A DNA stretch of 64,000 bases from an uncultured Christensenellaceae bacterium (GTDB lineage Bacteria > Bacillota > Clostridia > Christensenellales > Borkfalkiaceae): positions 5,169-69,168 of the forward strand of contig CAJUOP010000011.1 in NCBI GenBank assembly GCA_910588465.1. The letters run 5' to 3'. Within the stretch, counting starts at the first letter, position 1. Each line of letters opens with the position of its first letter. Below are positions 26,190-34,663 of this stretch, one piece after another. Made by a program: the position numbers and the translations under genes. The notes below the pieces were generated by a model. The model had not been told where the DNA came from. It saw nothing but the letters and a program-made list of their open reading frames with translations, and did no database searches.

Positions 26190-28238
26190 TCAGTCTCTCT
26201 CCTTTTTATCCTTGGATTTTTGTTCCGTCTCCTCGTCGTAAAAACGGAATCCGTTTTTTCCCTCTTTCTTCGCCACGTACATCGCCTTATCCGCCATGGC
26301 AAAGAGCGTGTCGTAGCCGATATTTCCGTCCGTGCAGGCAACGCCCATGCTGAGCCCCACGGGGAAGTTTTTATAAGAAACGTGCAGGTGCTTGAATATT
26401 CTTTCGATTTGCGGAAGCACGGAATCCTTATATTCCATAAAGATAATAAACTCGTCTCCGCCCATGCGCGCCGCAACGTCCGAGCTACGCACGTTCTTTT
26501 TGATCACGTCTGCAACAAACTGTAAAATCTCGTCGCCGAACAAATGCCCGTATACGTCGTTCGCCTGCTTGAAATTATCCAGATCGAGCATAACGAGCGC
26601 ATATTTTTTGTTGCCGCCCTTGCCGAGCAAGAGATTGATCCGTTCTTTGGCCGCCTCGTGGTTGTAGAGCCCCGTTCTGAAATCGAGGTTTGCTTTCTGC
26701 TCCATGCGGTTCAGCTCTTCCGTCTCGTCGTTTACGTCCACAATCTTTCCGATCGCCCCTTCGTATTCGGGCGGCTCGGTATCCGCCCACATGGAGTTGG
26801 CGAATATCTTGCAGCTGGTTTTCTCGCCCTTGATGTCCAGCACAAATCGGCGCACGATCGCGGGATTGTCGGGCGTGGTGTTTTTTAAATCGTCAAGGAG
26901 CTTTGCAAAATCCTCCGAACGGAACACCCGTTTCCCGAAGTCCGATTTGCGCGGCTCGGAAATCGTTGCGGGCAGCCCTAAATATTCCGCGCCCCAGTCG
27001 GACAGCTCTATCATCTCCGGATCGAGCGAATACTCGAAAATAATGTCCTTGGAAAGGTCGGACAAAATTTTATTTTTCATGCGCTCGTGCTCGAACAGCC
27101 GAATGGTGCGGTTGGAAACGTCCGCCCCGTCCGTCTTTAACGCGTGGGCGACGGTCTTTTGAATTTCTTTATCCGCCGCATTGCCCAGCGAAAGCACGAC
27201 GAGCTCCTCTTTCAGATCCTCCTGCACGTCTTTCAGACATTCCAGCAGCAGAGGATTAAAGCAGCCGCACTCGCCGTTTAAAATCATCTCCACCGCCTTT
27301 TCGGGCGTGAACGCGGGCTTGTATACGCGCTTGCTGGTAAGCGCGTCGTACACGTCGGCAAGCGCGACCACCTGCGCGGCAATGGGGATCTGCTCGCCCT
27401 TCAAGCCGTCGGGATAGCCCCTGCCGTCGTACCGCTCGTGGTGCCAGCGGCAAATCTGATAGGCAATTTTTATCAGCGGTTCGTCCGCACGGAGGGGAAT
27501 ATCGTTCAGCATCTTCGCCCCCTCGAGCGTGTGCCGCTTCATAATCTCGAACTCCTCGGGCGTGAACTTGCCGGGCTTGTTTAAAATTTCGGACGGAATG
27601 GTAATTTTGCCCACGTCGTGCAGGGCGGAGGCGTTGCAGATAAGCGAGATGTCCTTAGGGGATATCTCGTACTGATTCGTCTTTTTGCGCAGCGTCTTTA
27701 AAATCAGCTCGGTAATGGCGTGAACGTGCAGCACGTGCAAACCGCTTTCGCCGTTTCTGAATTCCACGATATGAGAAAGAATTTCGATCATTAAACGGTT
27801 GTCTTTCTCTTTTTCGTAAATCTGATCAGAAAGACGGGCGGACAAATCGCGCTGCTTTTCGCCGAGAATCACGTTGCTGTCCACGCGGTGGCGGACGGTA
27901 CGCTCGTCGAAGGGGCGGGAAATGTAGTCCACCGCGCCCAACCCGTAAGCGCGGTCGATATAGGTAAACGCCGTCTCTGCAGAAATCATAATAACGGGGA
28001 TATTTTTAATCCAGCCGTTTTTATTCATCATGGCAAGCGTTTCGAAGCCGTCCATCACGGGCATGACGATATCGAGCAGGATCAGACAGATTTCCAGCTC
28101 GTGATCGCGCAGATAGGCGCACGCCTCCATGCCGTTGGAAGCCTCCGCGATCTCGTAATCGCCCGAAAGCATATCTTCGAGCAACGCGCGGTTCATCTCC
28201 GAATCGTCTACGATTAAAATTTTCTTTTTGGTACGCAT
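26190..28238 (-). CDS. Response regulator with HD-GYP and GGDEF outputs (cyclic-di-GMP turnover)
   Basis: The 682-aa protein has an N-terminal receiver (phospho-site Asp56 in LLDIVMPVMDGF), an HD-GYP phosphodiesterase domain (ALHDVGKI and HHERYDGRGYPDG, about 150-350), a PAS-like segment (about 370-510) and a C-terminal diguanylate cyclase domain with intact RMGGDEF (about 515-670). Both the synthesising and the degrading motif appear intact, so the protein could switch between making and breaking cyclic-di-GMP according to phosphorylation (inference). It is the middle gene of the phosphatase-regulator-HPt operon, 3 nt after the phosphatase gene. Confidence 0.93.
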   Translation of the reverse strand: MRTKKKILIVDDSEMNRALLEDMLSGDYEIAEASNGMEACAYLRDHELEICLILLDIVMPVMDGFETLAMMNKNGWIKNIPVIMISAETAFTYIDRAYGLGAVDYISRPFDERTVRHRVDSNVILGEKQRDLSARLSDQIYEKEKDNRLMIEILSHIVEFRNGESGLHVLHVHAITELILKTLRKKTNQYEISPKDISLICNASALHDVGKITIPSEILNKPGKFTPEEFEIMKRHTLEGAKMLNDIPLRADEPLIKIAYQICRWHHERYDGRGYPDGLKGEQIPIAAQVVALADVYDALTSKRVYKPAFTPEKAVEMILNGECGCFNPLLLECLKDVQEDLKEELVVLSLGNAADKEIQKTVAHALKTDGADVSNRTIRLFEHERMKNKILSDLSKDIIFEYSLDPEMIELSDWGAEYLGLPATISEPRKSDFGKRVFRSEDFAKLLDDLKNTTPDNPAIVRRFVLDIKGEKTSCKIFANSMWADTEPPEYEGAIGKIVDVNDETEELNRMEQKANLDFRTGLYNHEAAKERINLLLGKGGNKKYALVMLDLDNFKQANDVYGHLFGDEILQFVADVIKKNVRSSDVAARMGGDEFIIFMEYKDSVLPQIERIFKHLHVSYKNFPVGLSMGVACTDGNIGYDTLFAMADKAMYVAKKEGKNGFRFYDEETEQKSKDKKERD

Positions 28239-28241
28239 ATT

Positions 28242-28712
28242 TTATCTTTCGCTTCTTTCCTTGGAATTTATTATAAAATCTAAAAAGCAGCGGCACCCCT
28301 CTTCGATATCGGAGTACGCCTTCTCGAAATCGCGCGTATACCACGGGTCGGCAACGGCGCCGCCGCGCGAAGCAAACGACAGAAGCATGAATATTTTTCC
28401 CTTTCCCGCGTCTCCCGCGAATTCGGTCAAGTCGCGGAAATTGTTCTCGTCCATCACCAAAAGATAGTCGCTTTTTGCAACGTCGTCCATGGTAACCTTG
28501 CGTGCAGTATGCTCTCCCTCCACGCCGTGAGCGCGCAGCGTCTCTTTTGCCGGGGAATAGAAGGGCGAACCCTCTTCGTAATCGAAGGTGCCGCCCGAGG
28601 TTATTTCAAAAGAGGACGCGAGTCCTCTTTCCTTCACCATGTTCTTAAAAAGCAGCTCCGCCATAGGCGAACGGCAAATATTTCCCAAACATACGAACGT
28701 GACGCGAATCAT
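28242..28712 (-). CDS. Low-molecular-weight protein tyrosine phosphatase
   Basis: A complete 156-aa LMW-PTP. The P-loop is CLGNICRS (Cys8, Arg14) at the N-terminus and the general-acid Asp lies in DPWYTRDFE (about residue 120). It dephosphorylates protein tyrosine or arginine. GGAG precedes ATG 28712. It is the first gene of the cyclic-di-GMP regulator operon, which is an uncommon neighbour. Confidence 0.93.
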   Translation of the reverse strand: MIRVTFVCLGNICRSPMAELLFKNMVKERGLASSFEITSGGTFDYEEGSPFYSPAKETLRAHGVEGEHTARKVTMDDVAKSDYLLVMDENNFRDLTEFAGDAGKGKIFMLLSFASRGGAVADPWYTRDFEKAYSDIEEGCRCFLDFIINSKERSER

Positions 28713-28759
28713 AAAAATTTCTCCAAAATATTACACGATACGATATGAAACCATAATAT

Positions 28760-28788
28760 ATTATAATAAAGGATTCGATTGTTGTCAA
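28760..28788 (-). promoter_or_regulatory. Perfect-consensus promoter of the phosphatase/regulator/HPt operon
   Basis: TTGACA (28783-28788), 17 bp and TATAAT (28760-28765) on the minus strand, matching the sigma-A consensus at all 12 positions. Confidence 0.85.
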
Positions 28789-28840
28789 CAGTTCTCTTTC
28801 ATTTTTTATATCCTTTTCCTGCCATATGCGACTTTTGCGG

Positions 28841-29554
28841 TTACTTTCCGCTTAAAATCCGCTCCGCGTTCGCAATGCGTTCGCGCGCGGGTGGCGTTAC
28901 CCCCGCAAGCGGATATTTCATCCCGAGCTTTTCGTATTTCACTTCCCCCATGGTATGATAAGGCAACACCTCCACCTTTTCCACGTTGGAAAGCGTATCG
29001 ATAAACGCCCTCAGCCGCAAGAGCGATTCGTTCCGATCGGTGAGCCCCGGCACGAGCACGTGGCGGATCCAGACGGGCTTTCGGTGCAGCGATAAAAAAC
29101 GGGCGAACGCGAGCGGCGCCGCGTTCGAGCGTCCCGTAAGCGCGCGGTGTTCCTCTTCTTCGATATGCTTTAAATCGAGCAGAAACAAATCGGTCACTTC
29201 GAGCAATTTCAAATACCGTTCGTCCTCCTGCGAAAAGCAGATCCCCGAGGTGTCCGCGCAGGTATGTATCCCCTGGCCCTTTAAAATCGTAAACAGCTCG
29301 ATCAAAAAATCGAGCTGCAGCAACGGTTCCCCGCCCGATACGGTAACGCCGCCGCGCGCGCCGAAATAGCGCTTGTATTTCAGCGCCTCTTTCGCCGCCT
29401 CTTCGGCGGAATATTCCCGCCCCGCGTTTATCTCCCAGGTATCGGGGTTGTGGCAGTATTTGCAGCGCATGGGACAGCCCTGCATGAACACCACAAAGCG
29501 GATCCCGGGACCGTCTACCGTGCCGAACGATTCGAACGAATGAATTTGTGCCAT
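28841..29554 (-). CDS. pflA: Pyruvate formate-lyase activating enzyme (radical SAM)
   Basis: The 237-aa enzyme uses S-adenosylmethionine and a [4Fe-4S] cluster to install the glycyl radical on PFL. Cluster ligands Cys27, Cys31 and Cys34 lie in GCPMRCKYCHNP. Other family motifs are VSGGEPLLQ and LLDLKHIE. GGAGGGAG precedes ATG 29554. In this genome it must act on the separate 78-aa radical-domain polypeptide. Confidence 0.94.
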   Translation of the reverse strand: MAQIHSFESFGTVDGPGIRFVVFMQGCPMRCKYCHNPDTWEINAGREYSAEEAAKEALKYKRYFGARGGVTVSGGEPLLQLDFLIELFTILKGQGIHTCADTSGICFSQEDERYLKLLEVTDLFLLDLKHIEEEEHRALTGRSNAAPLAFARFLSLHRKPVWIRHVLVPGLTDRNESLLRLRAFIDTLSNVEKVEVLPYHTMGEVKYEKLGMKYPLAGVTPPARERIANAERILSGK

Positions 29555-29629
29555 ACTCCCTCCGTATTTCCGATTATACAGATTTTCGCCCGCCTTGTCA
29601 ACCCGCCGCCGCGAAGTCCGCTTTTCTCC

Positions 29630-29996
29630 CGCAAGATTCCTTCGGTCGCTCCGCTCCCTCTGAATGACAACAAAACGTATGACCCGCTCTCCCTCTTACG
29701 GAAACACTCCCGCCCGTTCTGTCATTCCGAGGCGCAGCCCTCTCTGTCATTCCGAACGCTCCTCCGCCCTCTCTGTTTTCCGTCCCGCCGTTCTGTCATT
29801 CCGCTCTGCCCCCTCGCCATTCTGAGGCGCAGCCCTCTCTGTCATTCCGAACGCTCCTCCGCCCTCTCTGTTTTCCGTCCCGCCGTTCTGTCATTCCGCT
29901 CTGCCCCCTCGCCATTCTGAGGCGCAGCCCTCTCTGTCATTCCGAGGCGCAGCCATCTCCGTCATTCCGAGGCGCAGCCGAAAGAATCTTGCGTGC
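29630..29996. repeat. MITE-like intergenic element with inverted ends and an internal 95-bp tandem repeat
   Basis: The ends are inverted copies (29630-29646 CGCAAGATTCCTTCGG and 29980-29996 CCGAAAGAATCTTGCG). Inside, a 95-bp unit beginning GAGGCGCAGCCC repeats exactly in period at 29729, 29824 and 29919 (two full copies plus a part), and the short unit GTCATTCCGA recurs many times. There is no open reading frame of note. It fills the gap between pflA and the hexuronate operon. Similar CATTC-GAGGCGCAGC-GAATCTT units are scattered in many gut Bacillota genomes. Confidence 0.8.
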
Positions 29997-30010
29997 GCGG
30001 ACGCACGATT

Positions 30011-30057
30011 GCAGTCCCCCCGAAACGGAAACCGTTTCGGGGGGACTGCCTTTTTTT
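30011..30057 (+). terminator. Perfect 18-bp hairpin with T-run
   Basis: An 18-bp perfect stem (30011-30028 with 30032-30049) has a 3-nt loop and TTTTTTT follows on the plus strand only. It lies 6 nt after the kdgK stop. It can block transcription in both directions by structure, but as an intrinsic terminator it is oriented against plus-strand read-through. Confidence 0.7.
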
Positions 30058-31078
30058 ATCTCTGTACTCTGCCGCTGGCGTTGCCGCCCGCAAGCGCTTC
30101 CACCTCTGTAAGCGAAGCCATGTTGTAGTCGCCCTCCACGCTGTGCTTCAAACAGCTTGCCGCCGCCGCGAATTCAATCGCCCGCTGCGCGTCGTATCCA
30201 CGCTTCAACGCAAATATGAGCCCTCCGCCGAATGAATCTCCTCCGCCCACGCGGTCTACGATATGCATCGAATATTTTTTGGAAAAATACGCCTTGCCGC
30301 CCGTATATAGCATCCCGCTCCAATCGTTATCGTTCGCGCTCCTGCTCTCGCGCAAGGTGATCGCCACGCCCTGAAATCCGAACCTTTCCGTCAGCTTCCG
30401 CGCGACCGAAACGTAGCCCTCTCTGTTCAGCCTGCCGCCGACGATGTCCGTGTTCTCCGCCTCGATCCCGAACACGTCCTTCGCGTCCTCTTCGTTGGCG
30501 ATACAGTAATCGACGCAGCGGCACAATTCGCCCATCACCTCGCCCGCCTTTTCCTTGCTCCAAAGCTTTTTGCGAAAATTGAGATCGCAAGAAATTTTAA
30601 TGCCCTTTTGCTTTGCCTTTCGGCAGGCGTCCAAACAAATTTCGGCAACCCCGTCCGAAAGCGCGGGCGTAATCCCCGTAAAGTGAAACCACTCCGCCCC
30701 CGCAAAAATCTCCTCCCAGTCGAAGTCGGCTTTCTGCGCCAGCGCGATCGAAGAATACGCGCGGTCGTAGATAACCTTGCTCGGGCGCTGGCTCGCGCCC
30801 TTTTCGCAGTAATAAATGCCAACGCGCTTGCCGCCGCGTACGATTTTGCTTGTATCCACGCCGAATCTGCGCAGGGAGTTGACCGCCGCCTGTCCGATCT
30901 CGTGCGCGGGCAGCTTGGTAACGAACACCGCGTCCGCCCCGTAATTGGCAAGAGACACGGCAACGTTTGCCTCCGCGCCGCCGAACGAAGCACAGAATTT
31001 ATCGCTCTGTACGAATCTGAAATAATTCTCGGGCGCGAGCCGCAGCATCAGCTCTCCGAACGTTACGATTTTACCCAT
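30056..31078 (-). CDS. kdgK: 2-keto-3-deoxygluconate kinase, PfkB family
   Basis: A 340-aa PfkB-type sugar kinase. The N-terminal signature is FGGAEANVAVSLANYGAD and the ATP/anion-hole motif with the catalytic Asp is DRVGGGDSFGGGL. It phosphorylates KDG to KDPG. The gene overlaps the end of eda by 16 nt, has AAAGGAGG inside eda as its ribosome-binding site, and is last in the hexuronate operon, which supports the KDG substrate over other sugars. Confidence 0.9.
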   Translation of the reverse strand: MGKIVTFGELMLRLAPENYFRFVQSDKFCASFGGAEANVAVSLANYGADAVFVTKLPAHEIGQAAVNSLRRFGVDTSKIVRGGKRVGIYYCEKGASQRPSKVIYDRAYSSIALAQKADFDWEEIFAGAEWFHFTGITPALSDGVAEICLDACRKAKQKGIKISCDLNFRKKLWSKEKAGEVMGELCRCVDYCIANEEDAKDVFGIEAENTDIVGGRLNREGYVSVARKLTERFGFQGVAITLRESRSANDNDWSGMLYTGGKAYFSKKYSMHIVDRVGGGDSFGGGLIFALKRGYDAQRAIEFAAAASCLKHSVEGDYNMASLTEVEALAGGNASGRVQR

Positions 31079-31623
31079 TTTTCCAAAGCCTCCTTTACCA
31101 TAAACGACCCGCCCACCGCGGCGATTTTATCCCACGATAAAAACTCGTTTAAATTGCTCCCGTCCACGCCGCCCGTGGGAATAAACTTGATTTGCGGAAA
31201 GGGAGCGGCAAGCGCCTTCATCGCCTTTAATCCGCCGTACACGTTCGCGGGAAAAAATTTTACCGTAGTGATCCCCAGCGCGATCGCCCGCATGATTTCC
31301 GTCGGCGTCACGCAGCCGGGATAATAGGGCACGTTCCGCTCCCTGCACAGCTCGGCGACCTCCTCCGAAAGCCCGGGAGACACGATAAATTTTGCTCCCG
31401 CGGCAAGGGCGCGGCGGCACTGTCCGCCGTTTATCACCGTGCCCGCGCCGATTTCCATTTGCGGAAATTTTTGCACGGCAAGGCGGATCGCCTCTTCGGC
31501 GCAGGCGGTGCGGAAGGTGATCTCCGCGCACCCGATCCCCTCCCTTTGCAGCGCGTTTAAAATTACTTCCGTTTCCTTTAAATCTTTCACGACCACGACG
31601 GGGATCAGTCTTTCCATCATCAT
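31063..31623 (-). CDS. eda: KDPG/KHG aldolase
   Basis: The 186-aa class I aldolase cleaves KDPG to pyruvate and glyceraldehyde-3-phosphate. The Schiff-base Lys lies in TTVKFFPANVYGG and the catalytic Glu in GCAEITFRT; GAGTV and PTGGV phosphate-binding loops are present. ATG 31623 overlaps the stop of the SDR gene (ATGA), giving translational coupling; two further in-frame ATGs follow directly. A frame open to 31899 is only an upstream extension through the SDR gene. Confidence 0.93.
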   Translation of the reverse strand: MMMERLIPVVVVKDLKETEVILNALQREGIGCAEITFRTACAEEAIRLAVQKFPQMEIGAGTVINGGQCRRALAAGAKFIVSPGLSEEVAELCRERNVPYYPGCVTPTEIMRAIALGITTVKFFPANVYGGLKAMKALAAPFPQIKFIPTGGVDGSNLNEFLSWDKIAAVGGSFMVKEALEKWVKS

Positions 31624-32450
31624 ACCCCGCTGTACGCGCTGAATCCGCCGTCCACGGGGATCACCGTCCCCGTAACGAATCCGCTCGCCTCGTCGCTCGC
31701 CAGCCACAGCAAAACGCCCGTCAAATCGGAAATTTCTCCGAATTTTTTCATGGGCGTCGCCGAAAGAATTTTGCCCGTGCGCGCCGTCGGCTCGCCCTTT
31801 TCGTCGAACAGCAAGTCTCTGTTTTGCTTGGTCACGAAAAAGCCGGGCGCGATTGCGTTGCAGCGGATACGGCAGGGCGCGAAGTGCACCGCCAGCCACT
31901 GCGTAAAGTTGGAAATGCCCGCCTTTGCCGCCGAATAGGCGGGAATTTTCGTAAGCGGACGAAACGCGTTCATACTGGATACGTTTATCACGTTCCCGCC
32001 CGTCTTTATCATATCCGCCGCAAAAACCTGCGTAACGAGAAACGCGGACGTAACGTTTAAATCGAATACGAATTTCAGCCCGCTTTCATCGAGGGCGAAG
32101 AAGTCCTTGATCCCCTCCGTTTCGGGCGTCATGTACTCGTTGTCGCAGGTGGCTTTGGGATTGTTCCCGCCCGCGCCGTTAATTAAAAAATTTACTTTTC
32201 CCCACGCCTTGTTAACCGTCTTTTTCGCTTCCGTAATACTGTCTTTATCCAGACAGTTACAGCGCACCGCCAGCGCATTTTCGCCGATCTCCTCGGCGTA
32301 AACTTTCGCCGCGTCGTAATTGATATCGAGCAGAGCGACCCTCGCGCCGCACTGCGCAAGCGCTTTTGCAAACTCGCTGCAAATGATTCCGCCCGCGCCC
32401 GTGATCACCGCCACCTTGTCCCGCAAATCGACCGTAAAAGGTAATTTCAT
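31620..32450 (-). CDS. SDR-family oxidoreductase, probable D-mannonate oxidoreductase (fructuronate reductase)
   Basis: A 276-aa classical short-chain dehydrogenase with TGAGGIICSEFAKAL (NAD loop), NGAGG, catalytic Ser in NVSSMNAF and YSAAKAG (Tyr/Lys). It lies between uxuA and eda. The step missing between fructuronate and mannonate is the reduction normally done by UxuB, and SDR-type replacements are known in Bacillota; that substrate is inferred from context. Gluconate 5-dehydrogenase-like activity is the alternative. AAGGAG precedes ATG 32450. Confidence 0.88.
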   Translation of the reverse strand: MKLPFTVDLRDKVAVITGAGGIICSEFAKALAQCGARVALLDINYDAAKVYAEEIGENALAVRCNCLDKDSITEAKKTVNKAWGKVNFLINGAGGNNPKATCDNEYMTPETEGIKDFFALDESGLKFVFDLNVTSAFLVTQVFAADMIKTGGNVINVSSMNAFRPLTKIPAYSAAKAGISNFTQWLAVHFAPCRIRCNAIAPGFFVTKQNRDLLFDEKGEPTARTGKILSATPMKKFGEISDLTGVLLWLASDEASGFVTGTVIPVDGGFSAYSGV

Positions 32451-32488
32451 GTTTTCTCCTTTTTTCCACCCGTTTTATTGTGATACTA

Positions 32489-33532
32489 CTACGCCTTCGA
32501 GCCGCAGCCCTTTTCCGCCGCTTCGAATAAGCCGTTCAAATAACAGGCGCCGAGCGCTCTGTCGTACAACCCGTAACCGGGCTTGCCGTCCTCGTCCCAG
32601 ATATTCCTGCCGTGGTCGGGGCGGACGTACCCGCGAAACCCGCCCTCGACAAGCGCCTTTACAATGCCGTAAATATCCAGATCCCCCGCGCCCGTATAAT
32701 GCCCCGCCTCGGTAAAATCCTTTTCTCCGCAAAATTTCAGCTGACGGATATGCGCAAAATAGATGCGACGCGCATATTTTTTCGCGATCGCGGGCAGGTC
32801 GTTCTCCCGTCCCGCACCCAGACTTCCCGTGCAGAACGTAAACCCGTTATGCCTGTTCGGCACGGCGCGTATCAGCCTGTCGTAGCTCTCCGCGCCCGTG
32901 ATAATGCGAGGGAGCCCGAACATATCCCAAGGGGGGTCGTCGGGATGGATCGCCATGTCGATCCCCGCCTCGTCGCACGCGGGCATGATGCCGTTTAAAA
33001 AATATACCAGATTTTCAAAGAGCTTTTCATGAGAAACCTCTCCGTACTCGGAAAGCAACCCGTTCAGCTCTTCCGCCGTATAGCTCTCGTCCCAGCCGGG
33101 CAAACGCAGATTTTTCGGATCGAGCTTCAACAGCCGTTCATGATTATAAGAGAGCGAATTGCTGCCGTCCGCCGCGGGCGTCTTTAAATCGGTGCGCAGC
33201 CAATCGAACACGGGCATGAAGTTATAGCAAACGCATTTTACTCCCGCGGCGCCCAAATTGCGGAGCGTCTGCGCGTAATTTCGTATCAGTCCGTCGCGCG
33301 CGGGCTTGCCCAGCTTAATGTCCTCGTGCACGGGCACGGACTCGATCACTTCCATTTCTAACCCCGCGCCGTCGCACAGTGCTTTCAGCCGTTTTATTTT
33401 TTCAAGCTCCCACACCTCGCCCACGGGCGTATCGTACACGGCGGTCACAACCCCGCTCATGTTGGGGATCTGCCCGATATATCGCAGCGGAATCCCGTCT
33501 TTTTCGCCGTACCAGCGGAAAGTCATCTTCAT
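32489..33532 (-). CDS. uxuA: Mannonate dehydratase
   Basis: The 347-aa TIM-barrel enzyme dehydrates D-mannonate to 2-keto-3-deoxygluconate. UxuA features are visible: MTFRWYGEKDGIPLRYIGQIP at the N-terminus, CYNFMPVFDWLRTDL, MAIHPDDPPW and FAHIRQLKF, which carry the metal and substrate ligands. ATG 33532 follows AAGGGGGG; the frame extending to 33598 crosses the promoter. First gene of the uxuA-SDR-eda-kdgK operon. Confidence 0.95.
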   Translation of the reverse strand: MKMTFRWYGEKDGIPLRYIGQIPNMSGVVTAVYDTPVGEVWELEKIKRLKALCDGAGLEMEVIESVPVHEDIKLGKPARDGLIRNYAQTLRNLGAAGVKCVCYNFMPVFDWLRTDLKTPAADGSNSLSYNHERLLKLDPKNLRLPGWDESYTAEELNGLLSEYGEVSHEKLFENLVYFLNGIMPACDEAGIDMAIHPDDPPWDMFGLPRIITGAESYDRLIRAVPNRHNGFTFCTGSLGAGRENDLPAIAKKYARRIYFAHIRQLKFCGEKDFTEAGHYTGAGDLDIYGIVKALVEGGFRGYVRPDHGRNIWDEDGKPGYGLYDRALGACYLNGLFEAAEKGCGSKA

Positions 33533-33563
33533 AAACTCTGCCCCCCTTGTCCGTTTTAGGTAT

Positions 33564-33592
33564 ATTATAGTTGAAATAAAATGCCATGTAAA
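33564..33592 (-). promoter_or_regulatory. Promoter of the hexuronate operon
   Basis: TTTACA (33587-33592), 17 bp and TATAAT (33564-33569) on the minus strand. The inverted repeat AAAATGC-N10-GCATTTT (33578-33601) covers the spacer and -35, so a bound regulator would act on this promoter. Confidence 0.8.
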
Positions 33593-33607
33593 TAGCATTT
33601 TGATTGC

Positions 33608-33643
33608 AAAATGATTGCATTTTATTAGGTTTTTTGTTACACT
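33608..33643 (+). promoter_or_regulatory. Promoter and operator of the divergent AraC-type regulator
   Basis: TTGCAT (33615-33620), 17 bp and TACACT (33638-33643) end 6 nt before ATG 33650, predicting a leaderless mRNA. The palindrome AAAATGATTGCATTTT (33608-33623) covers the -35 and shares its half-site with the palindrome over the uxuA promoter. Both probably bind the same protein, perhaps this AraC regulator. Confidence 0.65.
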
Positions 33644-33649
33644 GTTTTT

Positions 33650-34450
33650 ATGGAAACGTCAAACCCGTTGAATATCCTTTATGCCTCTAAAAATTTTCAG
33701 TTCGCACACACGGCGGAGCCCGCTCCGCACCGGGAAGATTATTACCGACACAACCATCCGCAATACGAGCTATACGTTTTTTTCGAGGGAAACGCAAAAT
33801 TCGTTGTGGAGGACCGCGTGTTCCATTTAACGCCCGATACCGTTTTGCTGATCCCCTCGCGCGCCTATCACTATGCCGCGCTGCAAGATTCCGCACGTCC
33901 GTACGATCGGCTGGTGCTGAACTTCGAACGCAGCTTCGTCTTTCCGGAGTTGCACCCGCTGCTCGACTCGGGAAACAATCCTTATTTTTGGGACAGCAAA
34001 AAATACACCCCGCTGTTAAAGGACGCGGAGCGCTGTCTTTCGCAATATAAAAGCCGCGACGGAGCGTTGCTCGTTCAGCTGTTTTTAAACAGACTTCTGC
34101 TCGAAATGAAATACTCTCCGCAGTCGATTTCCGCCCCGCAAATGCTCAATCCCGCGATCACGCAAATTTTATCCTGCATTAACGAGCACATTCACGAACC
34201 GCTCAGCCTGAAAACGATTTCGGAATATACGTTTTTGAACCAAAGCTATCTGTCGCAGATTTTTTCCTCATACATGAAAATCGGACTGATGGATTACGTA
34301 AAGCAGAAAAAAATTTATCTTGCCGAAGACATGATCCGCGACGAAGGCGTTACCCCCACCGAAGCGAGCCGCCGCCTCGGGTTTGCGGACTACTCCACCT
34401 TTTACCGACTTTTTAAAAAATATTTAAAAGTAAATCCCTCCGACAAATAA
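33650..34450 (+). CDS. AraC-family transcriptional regulator with cupin sensor, probable hexuronate regulator
   Basis: The 266-aa protein has a cupin-like arm (about 35-110, HNHPQYELYVFFEG ... LIPSRAYHYA) and a C-terminal pair of HTH motifs (LKTISEYTFLNQSYLSQIFSSYM and PTEASRRLGFADYSTFYRLFKKY), the AraC/XylS signature. It is divergent from uxuA with shared palindromes between them, so it most likely controls the hexuronate operon (inference). There is no Shine-Dalgarno site before ATG 33650. It is the last gene of clear chromosomal type before the mobile element. Confidence 0.9.
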   Translation: METSNPLNILYASKNFQFAHTAEPAPHREDYYRHNHPQYELYVFFEGNAKFVVEDRVFHLTPDTVLLIPSRAYHYAALQDSARPYDRLVLNFERSFVFPELHPLLDSGNNPYFWDSKKYTPLLKDAERCLSQYKSRDGALLVQLFLNRLLLEMKYSPQSISAPQMLNPAITQILSCINEHIHEPLSLKTISEYTFLNQSYLSQIFSSYMKIGLMDYVKQKKIYLAEDMIRDEGVTPTEASRRLGFADYSTFYRLFKKYLKVNPSDK

Positions 34451-34496
34451 AAAGGACAACAAAACTCCCCATCTTTCAAAGTACTGTAACTGTAAT

Positions 34497-34532
34497 AAAA
34501 AAGGGAGAAACTTAAAAATTTCTCCCTTTTTT
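34497..34532 (-). terminator. Terminator beyond the tRNA-Leu-like remnant
   Basis: A 14-bp stem (AAAAAAGGGAGAAA with its complement) directly follows the CCA end of the tRNA remnant on the minus strand. It may also end the AraC gene on the plus strand. Confidence 0.75.
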
Positions 34533-34590
34533 GGTGCCGCTGACCGGACTCGGACCGGTACGGTATTTCTACCGAGGGATTTTAAGGCAT
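34532..34590 (-). pseudogene. 3' half of a tRNA-Leu(TAA)-like gene, remnant at an integration site
   Basis: Reading the minus strand, the sequence runs from an anticodon loop (CTTAAAATCCCT) through a long class-II variable arm (CGGTAGAAATACCG), a T-arm (ACCGG..CCGGT) and an acceptor strand to GGCACCA. The matching 5' acceptor strand GCCGCTG is not found upstream, so the 5' half is missing. The T-loop reads TCCGAGT instead of TTCGAGT, consistent with decay. Such 3' fragments are left when integrases recombine in the anticodon loop. Confidence 0.6.
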
Positions 34591-34663
34591 TTAAATCCGC
34601 AAAAACCACAATATATTGTGTTATATAATGATATAATTCCCATATATAGTGTACATTATGACC

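Noticed and set aside
29729..29958. Tandem repeats considered as a CRISPR array
   Set aside because: The period is a constant 95 bp with identical 'spacers', no short palindromic repeat and no cas genes.
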